Shown: positions 47,001 to 59,400 of the stretch, piece by piece
How the letters are laid out: each line of letters starts with the position of its first letter
Position numbering within the stretch: the stretch's first letter is position 1
Assembly (NCBI GenBank): GCA_037903355.1
Contig: JBAJFE010000042.1
Span: 1,314,001-1,378,000, forward strand
Direction: 5' to 3'
DNA: 64,000 nucleotides
Source of the DNA: Trichuris trichiura
Lineage: Eukaryota > Nematoda > Enoplea > Trichinellida > Trichuridae
Program-made: the position numbers and the translations under genes
Notes under the pieces: generated by a model
Seen by the model: only the letters and a program-made list of their open reading frames with translations
Told to the model about the DNA's origin: nothing
The model's database searches: none

Positions 47001-49554
47001 GGTTGGAGAAGATACAATAAAGCGAAAATTTGTTGATCTGAAAGCTGTTTGCTATACACAGTGCGAGGAGGAAATCAGAAGTGTCAAGTACAAAGTTTTC
47101 CCCTGTTTGACGAAACCTACACACCATGAATGCAACCTGGAATGCTTGAAGAAGGTAACTAATTTAACTGGCGTCATTAATTTTTTACGCTGCTTGCATT
47201 ATTCGCTTTCATCAGATAACTTTTTATTAACAATTTTTTACTAATGGACAGCCATCCCCAAATTAAGATAAGTGAGGTACTTAATAGCTGGCCCTTTCTA
47301 GTAAGCTATGATTATTTAAGTTACTCTCCGCTACAGACGGGCCCTCTGTAAGTATTATCCATGTAACATGTGTTCCTGTAACTGTGATTACCCCACAGGC
47401 ATTTACAAATTGAGTAACGTTAATCATATTACGCCATGCCTTGTTTGCTCATACGTAAATTTGCCGAATGGTGAGCTCTAAAAAGTCATGGAGTGTACTG
47501 ATATAGCATTATAGTCTACTGTAACATTTTTCTCCTTTGACACATGGTCTTTCTGAACACTTGGTTATTGGAAAAATGTATTAGGCAGTTGTGTTAAAGT
47601 TTATTACAAAACTTACTCAGATCTTACTCGACAGCTTAACCTATCTTCAGCGAAGATAAAGCGTTAGACGCACTGCCTTGCTAACATGACGCGATAAGGG
47701 CAGACAGCAGATGAAGTTGATGGTTCCAATGCACATTTTTTATAAATTGTGCAACTCCGGCTTTCTCTGCCATATTAGCAGTCTTAATTTTATTTTCTTG
47801 TTTGTTTTACCCGCTCATTTGGTTCCATGTTTTATATTACGCTTTGCATGCTATTCTTTCTTTTTTATTTTACGTTTCAGTATACATTTCCTTTATCTGC
47901 CTTCAGTATTTCCTCCTTCATTCTTTTATGGAACTGTCAGTTTTTTTATTTCGTTACACATTACCTTAAAACTGACAGCAAAAAAGAAAAAAGTCTGATT
48001 TCTTTCTTACATATTATCCGCTTTATTATTTGCTACCTGCTTATCATCATCATCCTTCCAATTTCTCGGTTTAAAAGCCCCCGGCAAAGCAAAACGAAGA
48101 AAAAAAATTTAAAAAAGACAAAGTATTATTAAGGTGCCCTGTTATAGTCTCGTTTCTGTCGTCAGTACTGATTGTGAGAGAGTAATGTTTTATTGAGTAA
48201 TAATAGAGCTCTCAGAGCTGATCGCAACATGTACAAGAGGGCATCTTAACAATGAAATCAAATTCTTGTTGCCAAAAGAATCTTGCCGTAAAATTCAGTG
48301 CAATAGAAAATAAAGCTGAAATATGGGAAAAAGAAAGCATAGCCTGCGAGTGGTCAACTTCCCATTTACAACTGGGTCGTCTGAACGTAGCTCTATCGTA
48401 ACTGAAGATTCCCTGTGCAAGCGTGCGCCTGCTGCAATAATGTATTTGAGTTACCGAGGTTTGTTCTGAGGAAAACAGTGACGTCGCTTCTGATTAGGAC
48501 TGATGCGTCCTGCTTAATAGGACCTTTTTTACTAGTGATTCTCATGCTTGTGCTCGCGTAATCTCGTCGTTCAACCTGTGGAGAAACATGTTTTCTGTCA
48601 GTACAGCTTTGCGTCTTTACACTTGATCAATTGCCTTCCTGCAGTGTTTGCACATCCTTCGCATCTCATGTTAGCCATTTGCTACGTTTGCATCCTTCAG
48701 TAATTTGTATGAAATGGTAGCTGGCTGAAGGAAGGAATGTATGTGGTCAAACCAGCTTCCTGAAGCTAAAAGCCTTCCTAATTAGATGATCAGGTTAAAG
48801 TGCGGCTGGAAAGATCATTCCTGCGTACCAGCAACTCATGCGCTGTCATGTTTCCAGTTTATGTATTATGCAGCAATTACTGTCGCTATTTTCACCATTC
48901 CTCAAACCAATGAAGAATGAATAAGCATTGACTTGGTGTCAGGCGAAGATTTTTAATGTTTCCAATACACATGAAAATAGAGTCCAGCGAGAATGAATTC
49001 CTGCTTTCAATTTCTTTAATTTAACCTGCCATATACTTCATAACTTTATGGAGAAAAACAGCCTGTGCATACTTGGGGATGTTCTTTTGTAGAGTTATAA
49101 AATTTTGTATACCTGCACAAAAAGCCACATTTTCGATATGTACTCATGCATAAAACCTTTACGTTTTATCCCATACATTTTCCTCAGGTTAATAAGCCAA
49201 ACAATTTTTACAAGTTGAAAACAAAATGTCATTTGTTTGCTTTTCAGTTCAGTAAAAAATTCAATGCGGACAACCCTTCATTACCATTTTTCTTAATGCT
49301 TTCATTCGCTGTTGCTTCAATACAAGTTTGATCAGTAACCCCCAATAGAAATGAACTCATTTTAATTGTCCCTCAATAATATGCTGCTGCAAACTACTAT
49401 TTCCTAACTACCTATTAAGTTGACAAATTGAATATTAAATGCTTAAGGTACCTACAGTTCCACTGGCGACCTATTCATTCTCATTTTTTCCTAGGGACTG
49501 ATGGACATCGAAAAATCATACGTGCGCGATTTAGAGAAAGTTTACGTCAATTGA
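44017..49554 (+). CDS. Small secreted protein with CxxxC/CxxxC hairpin, gene 1
   Basis: Four exons, all joined in phase 0: 44017-44109 (signal peptide, then a basic stretch), 45444-45488 (15 codons between TTTCAG and GTAAGT), 46996-47154 (module) and 49495-49554 (terminal, TGA). The product is about 118 residues. Residues 1-15 are a strong signal peptide. The module exon begins with Gly and carries CYTQC, one single Cys, then CNLEC just before the donor; two CxxxC pairs about 25 residues apart suit an antiparallel helical hairpin held by two disulfides. Introns are 1.3-2.3 kb, unlike the 50-base introns of the left half. The terminal exon is also open in a second frame, so the last residues are less certain. 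AATAAA occurs at 49952. Its partner is the gene at 56448-60963. I do not recognise a named family. Confidence 0.55.
44402..44540 (+). repeat. Interspersed repeat copy inside intron 1 of secreted gene 1
   Basis: It contains TTTCTTGGTACGGGA and TTTCATGTT as in 43190-43220, then TTTTCCGGAGCTTTCGGGTC and CTTCAGCGGT as in 41768-41817. It links the three copies into one family. Confidence 0.6.
44623..44692. repeat. Inverted repeat with 14-base perfect core
   Basis: CTGTCAGCTAGCCA and its complement TGGCTAGCTGACAG flank a 13-base loop, and a weaker match extends outward (CTTGG and CTCTT blocks on both sides). It is in an intron and is probably a short MITE or foldback. Confidence 0.6.
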
Positions 49555-50937
49555 AGGAAAATATGAAGAAAAGGCCAAGAAAAAGCTTGTAGTCTAAGGT
49601 CCACATTCACTACAGAGCAAGTTGCAATCCAAATGATTAAACTTTTGAAAATATGTCTTCTGAAAAATAGTTGCTGCATTGGTCAGTGTGATAATCATGT
49701 CAACCTTTCTCTCAAAAAATTATTACTATTTCACGCTGATTATTTGTACCGTTTTAGTTTCACTTTAGGGCATTCTAACTTGTTCTGCATTTTCTCTTCC
49801 GCAGTTTTGCTCTTATATTTCATCATATTTTGCACTTTCTCACTGTGACAAACCTGTCAGTAGTTCTGTTCAGGGTAGACCTCCTCACAAAGGGGTACAC
49901 GTTCATCTCACGCCAAGCATATGGTGAGAAAAACATTCATGAAAGTTTTTGAATAAACATCTATCAGAAGCATTTCCCATTACCATTGATACTGAGAGGT
50001 AATGCTGCTTCAGTGACTCGTTTGAGCCTAATTTCATTAGCAAGCTTTTCTGTTGTTCATTTTGGTTTATGAATGAGCGTTATTAGGTTTTTCTGATGTT
50101 GTTACAGACTGCAAGTAATGCGTAGGAAGTTCACCTGATCCATCAGAAATGCCACTGCCCTTTGTGATGTGAATGGTATTACGTGGACTCCGCAGCGTGC
50201 TATTTTTAGGTCAAGTAGATCTCACTACAACGGGTCACAGTTCCGTGTCAGTTAACTTGTTATGCCGCTTTGAACTTTGCAACGAGCTTTGTACAGATTT
50301 CACATGTTATGGCTAGGATCTTGCAAATGCCTTCCTATTGCATATTTCTTTAACAGGGTTTGTTTCGAATGTAAATGATGTACATTCAAGAACTAATTCC
50401 TTCATCACCGCTGTAAGAGAAAGACGCTCTTTTCTAGCAGTTGAATTCAGGTAGCTGTGGGTAATGTAACTGTTCCGCTTACTATAATTGAAACTTAGTT
50501 CAAAAATTTTGTAGTAGAAACGCAGCAAACCATTGAACTCAAACAGTAAGGTCTGCGCCTGACGACCCTACCCTAACGACGAAACTTGTAAACCCTCGAA
50601 AACTATGATCATTTCTTTGACACTCGTTAAGCCATTTCGTCTGTACATGACAAACACGAGATTCGTTATGAACCCTGCACTCTTAAACATGACTTGTTAA
50701 AATAAATTGCACAGTTTAAACCACGTAAGAAAAGTATAAAGTAAACGTAGCATTTGTAGTTAAAGAGGAGTGAATGAATAAACATTATTTACTCAGAAAT
50801 ACAGAATTAAATAAAACTTTCAGTTTTGTTTCCCAGAGCCTTGCAGACATGACCAAAGATAAACTGCCTGTATCTTTCACTGCCACTGTTCGCCGTCATA
50901 TGTCAACCCCATCGATCAGCACGTATCATCAGAAGCA
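49555..50937. other. Intergenic stretch downstream of secreted gene 1
   Basis: It holds the probable 3' UTR of gene 1 (AATAAA at 49952). No further gene is seen; short frames at 49633-49848 (+) and 50313-50528 (-) have no features. Confidence 0.45.
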
Positions 50938-51095
50938 ATGAACAACAATGTACAGTTCTATTCACAACACAACAGCGATGCACAATTTCATTCACAACAG
51001 AACAAACAAAAATGCACAATTGAGTTCACAACCACGAACGGCGCACAATTTTATTTAACAGTGCAACAAACATCAATGTACAATTTTATTTACAA
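50938..51095 (+). repeat. Imperfect tandem repeat, unit about 33 bases
   Basis: About four to five diverged units, each built on ATGTACAATT followed by a TATTTACAAC or CATTCACAAC block and an A/C-rich spacer. It lies just past the 3' end of the decayed minus-strand frame that stops at 51126. Confidence 0.65.
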
Positions 51096-51125
51096 TGGTT
51101 TATGCAGGAGAAATCGCAGTCGTGC

Positions 51126-53706
51126 TCAGATGTACACGGCCATGTCTTCTACGATTTTGTGGAACGGATGTCCTTGGGGCGTAGCGTCTAGTGCCGCATG
51201 AACTTGCATATATACAACTCCGGCTCGTTCCTTTGCGTGCTGCACCTGACGTTGCCGCTTCACTTGTGCACAGAGCGAATCCACAGTCTGCATGTACTGT
51301 CCCTGTCTTGGTTTGCACGAAGCTGAAAGAGCATTTCACTCTCAAGTAAATACAATCCTACTCATACAGACTGCGGTACCCTCATCAACAGTCAGTCAGG
51401 AATGAGCCTGACGTACTGCCTTATCAGCGGTATCAATGTTTTGCTACAACGGCCTCCAACGGACACAAGGAAGAATCCTCCCATTTCTCGGCATATGACC
51501 CTGAAGACCCATTACCTTAGGTATAGTGTGCTACGGTAAGACTTTCTCCTGGAGAAGACCGCCACATTGACCTCGACCGTGCAGTTTGAACTGCTATCAA
51601 GAGAGGACTGGTTAGCAACGGTATTGCACCTAATTGTCGCAATCAATTTCTGCGAACTACCGCACACCCTGTAAGGATTCAAAAACCAGCAGGACAGCTT
51701 CTTTGTACACAATCAATACAACAGTTGTTGCAAACGGTTTACTCAAGCAAAAGCGTACAGCAGCGAGACGAAACAGCGCAATCAAACAGGCAGTCCCCGC
51801 TAAACGTTTGAGATACATTCCTGAAAACGTGACGTTAGGCGAAACTGATTTTGTCATCACCTGAATACCATAGGCAGGGATTGCATTCCAGTGTTACATT
51901 TTCGTTATTACAAAACACTACTAAACTCTTGAATAACAACAAAGAACGTCTACAACGTTCAGGATTGAAACAAAAACAACCCGTAAACTCATTTCTAAAA
52001 AGTTAGCAAAAATAAGTTAGAAAACTACTCGCTTTAGTTTTAGGAGAATCGCTAAGTAATTGAGGTAGCAGAACGTTACTATAGCTGCTTCAACTTTTCG
52101 ATTAGTTCTTTTTCTTTTATTTCTTTCGTAAGGGGTCTCTGTAAACCTTTTTAAAACTCTTTTGAGCCTGAACACGTTTCTTCAAACAACGTTTATCGGT
52201 GTACACGAAATTTTGGAGCTTTGAGATCTAACAATGATTCGTTATCAGCGCAGTGGGTGTCACTCACCGGCCTGGTCTTCACGTTTGCAAGCAACTCTAA
52301 TCCGACTAACTTTGGCAGGAATCAGAGCTGTCACTTTTATCTTGTGCCTTCGAGACTTGGTCTCACGTCGTCAGCCGGACGGTGGGGAGAGCGCTCAACC
52401 GACCTACTGCGACAGCGGCACACAGCAAATGGGCGGCAACGAGGGAACAATCAAACAAACGATATGTACTCGTCTGTATTAAACGAAATGGGTTTTGATA
52501 TCCTGACGTCGTTTCACGAACGGCGCCATAACGAAACGAGTTTAAACGAGGATCTCCTCTATTCATGTTCAACTTCAGCCAAACCACAGCGATATTTTCA
52601 CACCCCAATTTGCCGTTGGGAAATGCCACTCCTGGGCCAACGTATTCCTTGAAGTCCAATCGACTTTTACAAACAACATTATAACGGGACCTGGTACATA
52701 GCACAATGATGCAGAAGGTCTAGCATCTAACCGAGTACGTCCTCTACCAATGGCAGCTGTTGGAGTTTGAGCATTCCAAGTCCACGTATTCAAATGAGCA
52801 AAAACATAAGGCACGAATTACATAGCCGCAAATCAGCCTTCAATTGGGATGACCGGCACATTTTCATCCCAGTTCTCACTTGCAAACATTGAGGCTAAAG
52901 ATGCCTTACTCGTATACATAGCTACGTAAATGCTACCAGGGATCGCCACCGCACGCATGGGATGGAGATGCAGTGGTTGAGCCTTATTCCACCAGTTGCC
53001 ACCAGAAACTAAATCAGGGTCCTTACCACATAAGTTAAATGACACTCATTTAACATATCCACATTAGCCATGGCCATGCTAGTCAGCAACAATCGCAGAC
53101 ATCCTTCTTGCACCAACATGGGGACTGCACAGTTATCTGAGCTATCATCCATCGTAACACTCTTACTCCAACCTCAACAAGGGCGGCAGCAACATTATAC
53201 CGTGTGGGTGCCGCTGAGGCATCAGCTTCAAGCTGTGCGTAGAAAGAATCAAACATTGTAGACACTTGTGGAGGTTCCACGTTCCCTGTGGGAGTGAATA
53301 CATTTACGGAAATCTCAAGCAGATGCGAGGTGTACAGGCACCATTCTCACTCATTTGCACCCAGATTCCTATAATGCAGGAAACTGAAGGTGCTCTAAGA
53401 TCGCCTGTTACCATTCTTCACTCGCAACTGATTGGCTATTTCAGTCAATTCGAGCATAATGTGTGGCCTGATAAATGGCGTAACTGTCACTGGTTTCCAG
53501 CGCCGGAGACCAGCTATTACCTTTATTACATTATCTAAGTCAATAGTATCAACAATTGGCCTTGTAACTTTTGACCTTTGTCCAGCATTGGGCTTTCCCA
53601 CCAAAGTTTGCGCCACCTCAGCTGAACTCGTCGGCGCTTGTTCCTCAACACGCCCAGTGACCACGGCTGTTATGTTGGTTTCCCAATTGACAATTGCAAG
53701 TTATGA
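51126..53706 (-). pseudogene. Decayed long reading frame of unknown, possibly viral, origin
   Basis: A chain of minus-strand open segments covers this span: about 53691-53395, 53280-53083, 53045-52833, 52814-52363 in two overlapping frames, 51860-51512 in two frames, and 51310-51126. Neighbouring segments follow each other in order with short gaps and frame changes, as in a single large protein gene that has accumulated indels and stops. The segments have balanced, protein-like composition; the antisense frames on the plus strand are skewed and look like shadows. It lies about 100 bases downstream of a Ty1/copia RNase H relic on the same strand. I do not recognise a cellular family. A captured viral structural gene is one possibility and an unknown mobile-element protein another; neither is shown. 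Confidence 0.35.
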
Positions 53707-53811
53707 CGCTGTGCTGTTTGTAAGCTCAGTCATCATGCAAATTTTGGGAGGCCCTATTTCCTTGAAGTGATGCCATTTTCAGACCGTCACTCTGCTAGTG
53801 GCGACTATCCG

Positions 53812-54270
53812 TTAGTTGAGATCATGCTGACAGCCATTCAGTGGCTTTCTAAGAATGCTAGCGGTGTTGTCGCTGCTTGAAACATAATCGAACCTGTTCT
53901 GTCCAAAAATGACTTTCTCCCTGCTGAAGTGATACCTAATAGCAATGTGCTTCGTTCGCGTTTTGTCAACGCAGTTATTCGTAAGCGCAACTGTCGCTTG
54001 GCCGTCCCACATTATTGGCATCAGCACAGATACCATTTGGTTGAAACCCAACTGCTGAATAAGCTCTTTCGGCAAAATCAGCTCTCTTGCACAGTCTTTG
54101 AATCAATTGTACTCCGCTTTCATACTAACCAAAGTAACTGACGTTTGCTTTCTGCTGCTTTACATAATAGCTGCACTTTGAAGAAATATGACGTAGCCAG
54201 TGTAATGCTCCTTCTGTTTTCGACACGCGAGATCCAGTTAGTCTGCGAACGTCCTTAAACGATCAGTTTT
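53812..54270 (-). mobile_element. Ty1/copia retrotransposon RNase H relic
   Basis: The frame 54075-53812 carries the typical C-terminal copia RNase H signature: an RTKHI-x-IRYHF block followed by YVSSSDN and ILRKPL. Upstream, across frame shifts, lie a SMKAEY block (the EAEY active-site region) and a TGS/KQQK segment corresponding to the DRKSTSG to KKQ region. Only the 3' end of pol is recognised; integrase, gag and LTRs were not found. The frame is broken by at least two indels and a stop. Confidence 0.7.
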
Positions 54271-56447
54271 CGTTTGATACCTGATACTAACTAGCTTTGT
54301 AACTCTCATACATCGCGGTATCCTCTTTGTTGCATCCCAGTGCCGTCGCGCAATAACTTTTTGCGAAGCCACTATGTTCACCTTTCGTGGGGCTCATCAT
54401 CCGCACAGATTTTGTTCCCCGCTTACGGCGCGGAAACCCTGAGGGTCCCCAATTACATTGACTTGATACCAAATGCCACAGGGCCAGTAAAAATCCATGA
54501 GCAGGAGAAGAAAAGATAAACTTAAGACATGGTGCAACAACTAACTAGAACCACGACGCTGCCGTAAGAGCGGGGTAGGTGTCGTCACAGCACTCCAACA
54601 CACTTCCTGCTCACTTTTCTAAAATCAGAGATAGAATTTTTCGCATTGGCATACGTAACTATTGCGGCACCAAACTCTTTACAAAATCTTGATACTGCGC
54701 AGTGACTGCTCCATAACTCTATGACCAGGATATCAGTCCTGCAGTCCATTTTGAGTGTTTTGAAGAACGCATTAAAATGTAAGTGTAATTGCGGCGCTTT
54801 CTTCCATGCTTCGTTACAAAAACGTTTATTCGATATTCCCAACGCTACACAACAATACGAACACTGCTAACGACAGAGAGAGAGAGAGAGAACAAACGCC
54901 GCCGCACGCCCCCAAACGCTCTAGCCAACTCCCCGTCACGCTCTCTCGATTCTTGCCGTTGCAGCAGCCCACGCTTTCGGCACACCCTCCTGTCACCCCA
55001 AGCGGAAGCGCTCCCCCACGCTGCGCTTGTCAGTTCTTTGTCAGTAGGAGAATGACAGATTCACGGCCACCCGGTGACCTGCCTCGCGACCCCCGTGGAC
55101 ATATGACCACCCACCGGTTTATTACAGTAAGGCTACACGTTTGAAGCAGCTTTACCTTGGAACAAGGCACCGGTACAAAGGGACAGCTTTGTCCTGCACT
55201 GTGCCTTGTGACTACTCTTCTTGAGCACTAAGCCACCGTCCTCCCTGAACACTTTCAAAAGGTGACCGGGGAGACAAAGCTCAGTCTGATTTAAGGCTAC
55301 AGGCCTTGTTACTCACGCCTTCGCAAATAACTTATCGTAATCTATGAAATGCAGATCCCTTCCGCAAGGATACCGGCAATCTTGTTCTACCCACACTGTC
55401 GAGCATAACGGCTATCCAGCTCCGCTGAAGAGCGGAAGCGTAAACAGAAAGCTTTAACTTCGGCTTGAAATTTGTTAAAGGCAACAATATGGTTGGCAAC
55501 AAAAACCTACCCACACCACCCACCACCGCTGCACTGTACGTGTACTCGTTGTATCTATACCTAAGCGTAAGCATAAACACGAGGATTTGTTCCTGAGGAT
55601 CTTTTACAGCTTCTCTCTTTTTGTGTTTGCATCTGTAATTAAATGAAACAGTTGCTCTAACAACAGATGAATGAGCGATTATTAGGGAAAACAGCGTCTA
55701 TCCGTAGGTAGAGCAATTGTTTCTTTTGCTTACAGTATATCAACACAAAAAGCAGGTCTGTGCCAACGACTGGAGCTGAGAGATTAGAGAAAATCAAGCG
55801 AGACACTGTAAGACACCAGCGTTTTTACTCTCTCCAGAATAACAGTAGCCGTAGGCTTACTCAATCGTTTATGTGTATTGTAAGGAGGATCGAAAAGTCC
55901 TGAAAAGCTATCAACAAGTTACATTTCGTGGCGTGAAAAGCGTTGAAGACTCTTCCACGTAAAAGTCAACGCCAATTCATCAACTGTGAACAGTTGAGAA
56001 GCTGAAGCGCTGCGAAATGCTGGAAGCATTTAATAAAAAGGAATTGTTTGCGGAGAGGCGAATAGGACCATTTTTATGAAGCGCAGTTATACATTTCTTG
56101 TAGCAATTCGTTCAAATTACTGAGCTTACATCTCTGGAAACTGAGTGTTACTTCGTTGTTGCATTCACCAATAGGTTAGGCTAGGCTACCTTCCACACAG
56201 AACATGTGACGTTTCAACCAAAATTATTAACTACAACGCCTGATGCTATAAACATCAGCGTTGTTTAATCTACACGTAACAGAGCCAGTAAAGTTTAATT
56301 AACGATCCTCCGCAGTATCTCTTTTTTCTGTCGTCAATGAAACAGCAGTAGAAATTTAATGCTTACTCAAGTTGAAAGCTCGTTTACCTTTGCAGGCGAC
56401 AAGGTTTTTATTTAAGCAAGCATTAAATCTCATCCGTACGCAACACT
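54271..56447. other. Intergenic stretch with AG microsatellite
   Basis: Fragments on the minus strand at 54287-54472 and 54585-54842 may be further remains of the copia element, but I cannot place them. An (AG)n tract is at about 54876-54892, in a locally GC-rich segment to 55140. Nothing else is supported. Confidence 0.4.
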
Positions 56448-59400
56448 ATGTATCTCATTTCTGCCCTTTCCATAATCTGGCTTTCAGTGGCAATAGCTGG
56501 CGACTCTGTGCCATTTGTGAGTGACTCTTATTCAAAATAGTTTACGTTAAAGAAGTATGACTAAAGTCAGTACATCTTTTATGGAAAGTCCTACAGAGTT
56601 CCAGATTAGCCTCTTTCTGAGGCATCATTCAATGACAGGCCTAAATAGATTCTGGTAAATTACTTTGAAAGTTTACTGATCAATATAGGCTCTTGTCTCA
56701 GCATTCCTGACTTAGGCAGTGAGCCTTGCAGTGCCAGGAGACAACTGACCTTCACTGAATTAAAATAACGGACACCTTTTAATGCTGAGCTGCTTGATAT
56801 GATTAGAAATGTGTTTGCCTGCATTAAATGTTCGACTAACGATAGGGCCAGTCTTGAACTTTAGTTCTATGTCCAAGCAAGGTTGGTTCAAAAAAGAATG
56901 CAGCTTGCTTGTTTCCAATACAGGAGATTATGCTTAAGTAGGGCAGTTCGAACACTAATAATAAAGACGAAACTACCGATAATTCAAATTAATCTTAGGA
57001 ATTCATCACAAATATTAATCGATAGTCCGTTGTAATAAACGCAGCAACAGAGTTGCCTCTGTTATGCATGGCTAAGGTGAAAACCGTGATGGTTTTGCTT
57101 CTTGTGAAGCAAGCTTACTAGAGTCAACAGTTTCTGAGGGAAATAAGCACTTTTTAACTGCTACCGAGAACAATCTTTAAAATAAAGCAAGACATGGAAG
57201 TTGTCTATCGGTCATAAGAATTAGGATGCTTATGAGTGCAGCCACTTAGTGCAAGGCGCCGCCGCTGTAAAACACCACTCATTTGTTATTGTCAAAGTAC
57301 AGCTCATTGCGGCAATGCGCCTTCGCTATTTGCATTAGAAGTGTCAAGAGACGACATATAAAAATTAAGTCAGTAAGTTCACTAAATTATTACACTCGAA
57401 CTATTAATATTACACTTTTTGCAAGAGACTGCTGTTCAAATAATTGGCTCTTCAAAAAGAAAAGTTCAGAAATTAGCCTATATGATATAAAAATGAGGAC
57501 TGTAACATTAGAGTAGCAATTTTTCACGATTTGTAACTAGTAATAAAGGTTGAACGCAACTGAGTTTCGTCTTTTTTTCTTAGCCACAGACAGGAGCTGA
57601 GCCCTTTCACTGCTCATCACATTCGACCAAGAGTAAGACGAATCATTTTGCTTCTAGCTATTCCGTCGCATTTGAAAAAAATAACGTGTCCGCTCCTAGT
57701 AAAATAAAGAGTTTCAACCAGTTAACTTTTAGTAGATTAAGCGCTGTCTTCATGAATTTCCTCAATGGGAAGAAGTAATAAAGTGCTAAAAATAGCACTT
57801 CTGAAAATTTTTGGACTGCCAAGCAAACGGCTCTTTATTATGCTGACTAATTGACGGTTTCATTAACGTGTTGCCTCTCTCTTGATTTACAATAACGTTT
57901 AAGTTCCTTTATTGCAAAAACAGGATATTTTGAAATCTTAAAATGAGATCCATTCTTCAAAACGAAAAAATTGCTCTTCATTTTTGGTCAAGTTAAAGAT
58001 TCTCACCGTCAATCTGTTTGACAACACACGTTACATGTGTTCGGTTGAAAAATTGGGAGTATTGAGTGAATGAGAAGACTGCTTTGATCTGGCACGAATA
58101 AGTCGACTTCCAAATGTGTACTAATTTTCATTGGGCATATTAAAGAAGAAGAAGAAGAGGATGAAGGAAAGTGAAACAATGTAACTGCCTTTGATTGCGC
58201 AATGCTGGAGTGCTAATGAACTGCTTTAGCAGCACTGTTAGTAGCTGTAAACTAATCCTGCCTTAACGGTCATTTCTCTCGCTACTTCTCTTGAAATCTA
58301 AACATCTTTTCATTTAAGGACATCACAGTCTCTCTGATGCGAGATACGACTAATCAATTTCTGGTACGTAGAAAGCTTTTTAAAGTGCTTTACGGTGAAG
58401 GATGACTTTCTCAGAGGTTCTGAATGCAAAAAATGACTCAAAATGCTAGTTCTGTCTAGCTAAGCTTTTTTAAATGAGTAGTCCTGACGTGTCTTTATTA
58501 CAGCTGAATATTCAGCACAAAAACTAATGCTTAGAACTATTCCGCACTAAAACCAAGCACTTTTTAGCATGTCATAATTACATGAGAAAAAGTTAATTTC
58601 TTCATAGAACTTTGACGAGATAACATAATATAAAAAACGTTCAAAGGAATAAGTGAAAACTTTTAACCTTAATCAAAGCAGTAAAAATCTGTCGAATTCT
58701 TGTGCAGAACCATAAAATGGGAACAGTTTTATATATATGTATTAAAAGAAAATGCATTTTAAATGAAGTGTTCCAAATCTTTGATCTGAAGGCAATGCAA
58801 TGTATACATTCTGCTCTGCGTACTATTCAGGTGAATGACACGAATGCTTCTCGTTTACATTTCTGGTGCAACTTAAGTGCATTAGTAGTCACCAGCCCAA
58901 ACGTGATGTTAATGGGTAAAGAGAAACCAAAGCACTAAAGAACTATTACAACGGGTAATACTACGTATGCAGCTTCCAGAATGAAATTGTTATAGCTCAG
59001 AATTGCAGATTAGAACATTACGCTCATATTTCGACGGGCATTGCTCTCATCGATCCAGTTGTTTAGCTGTTGTTCTTCCATTTCATAATCTGGTAACGAT
59101 TAAAAAGAACAGGAAGTTTGAAGAGTGAAACCCTGCCTAGTCATCAAAAAAGAAATTAATGATAAATTCAAGAACCGTTTTTGCTTACTGGATCAAACTT
59201 CTGAGCCGTCGGAAAAAGTAGGATCAGTTATAGTCTCACATCTTACTTTCTAGGAACCGTTACCACTAATGAAGTCAAATATTCCCATACATTGACTTGT
59301 GAGGCTTTGCAAAACTTCAGCAGTTCCTTTTTTTCTGGCTGATGCAAGCTTCTTTCTTCAGCAATGGCATAATAAGAAACAAACGTCTTACCTTTTGATT

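Noticed and set aside
52221..53770. Plus-strand frames at 52221-52652 and 53432-53770 as genes
   Set aside because: They are antisense to the better-composed minus-strand segments and look like shadows.
57584..57632. Possible exon of secreted gene 2 with a good acceptor and GTAAGA donor
   Set aside because: It enters in phase 0 and leaves in phase 1, which would break the frame into the module exon at 59886.
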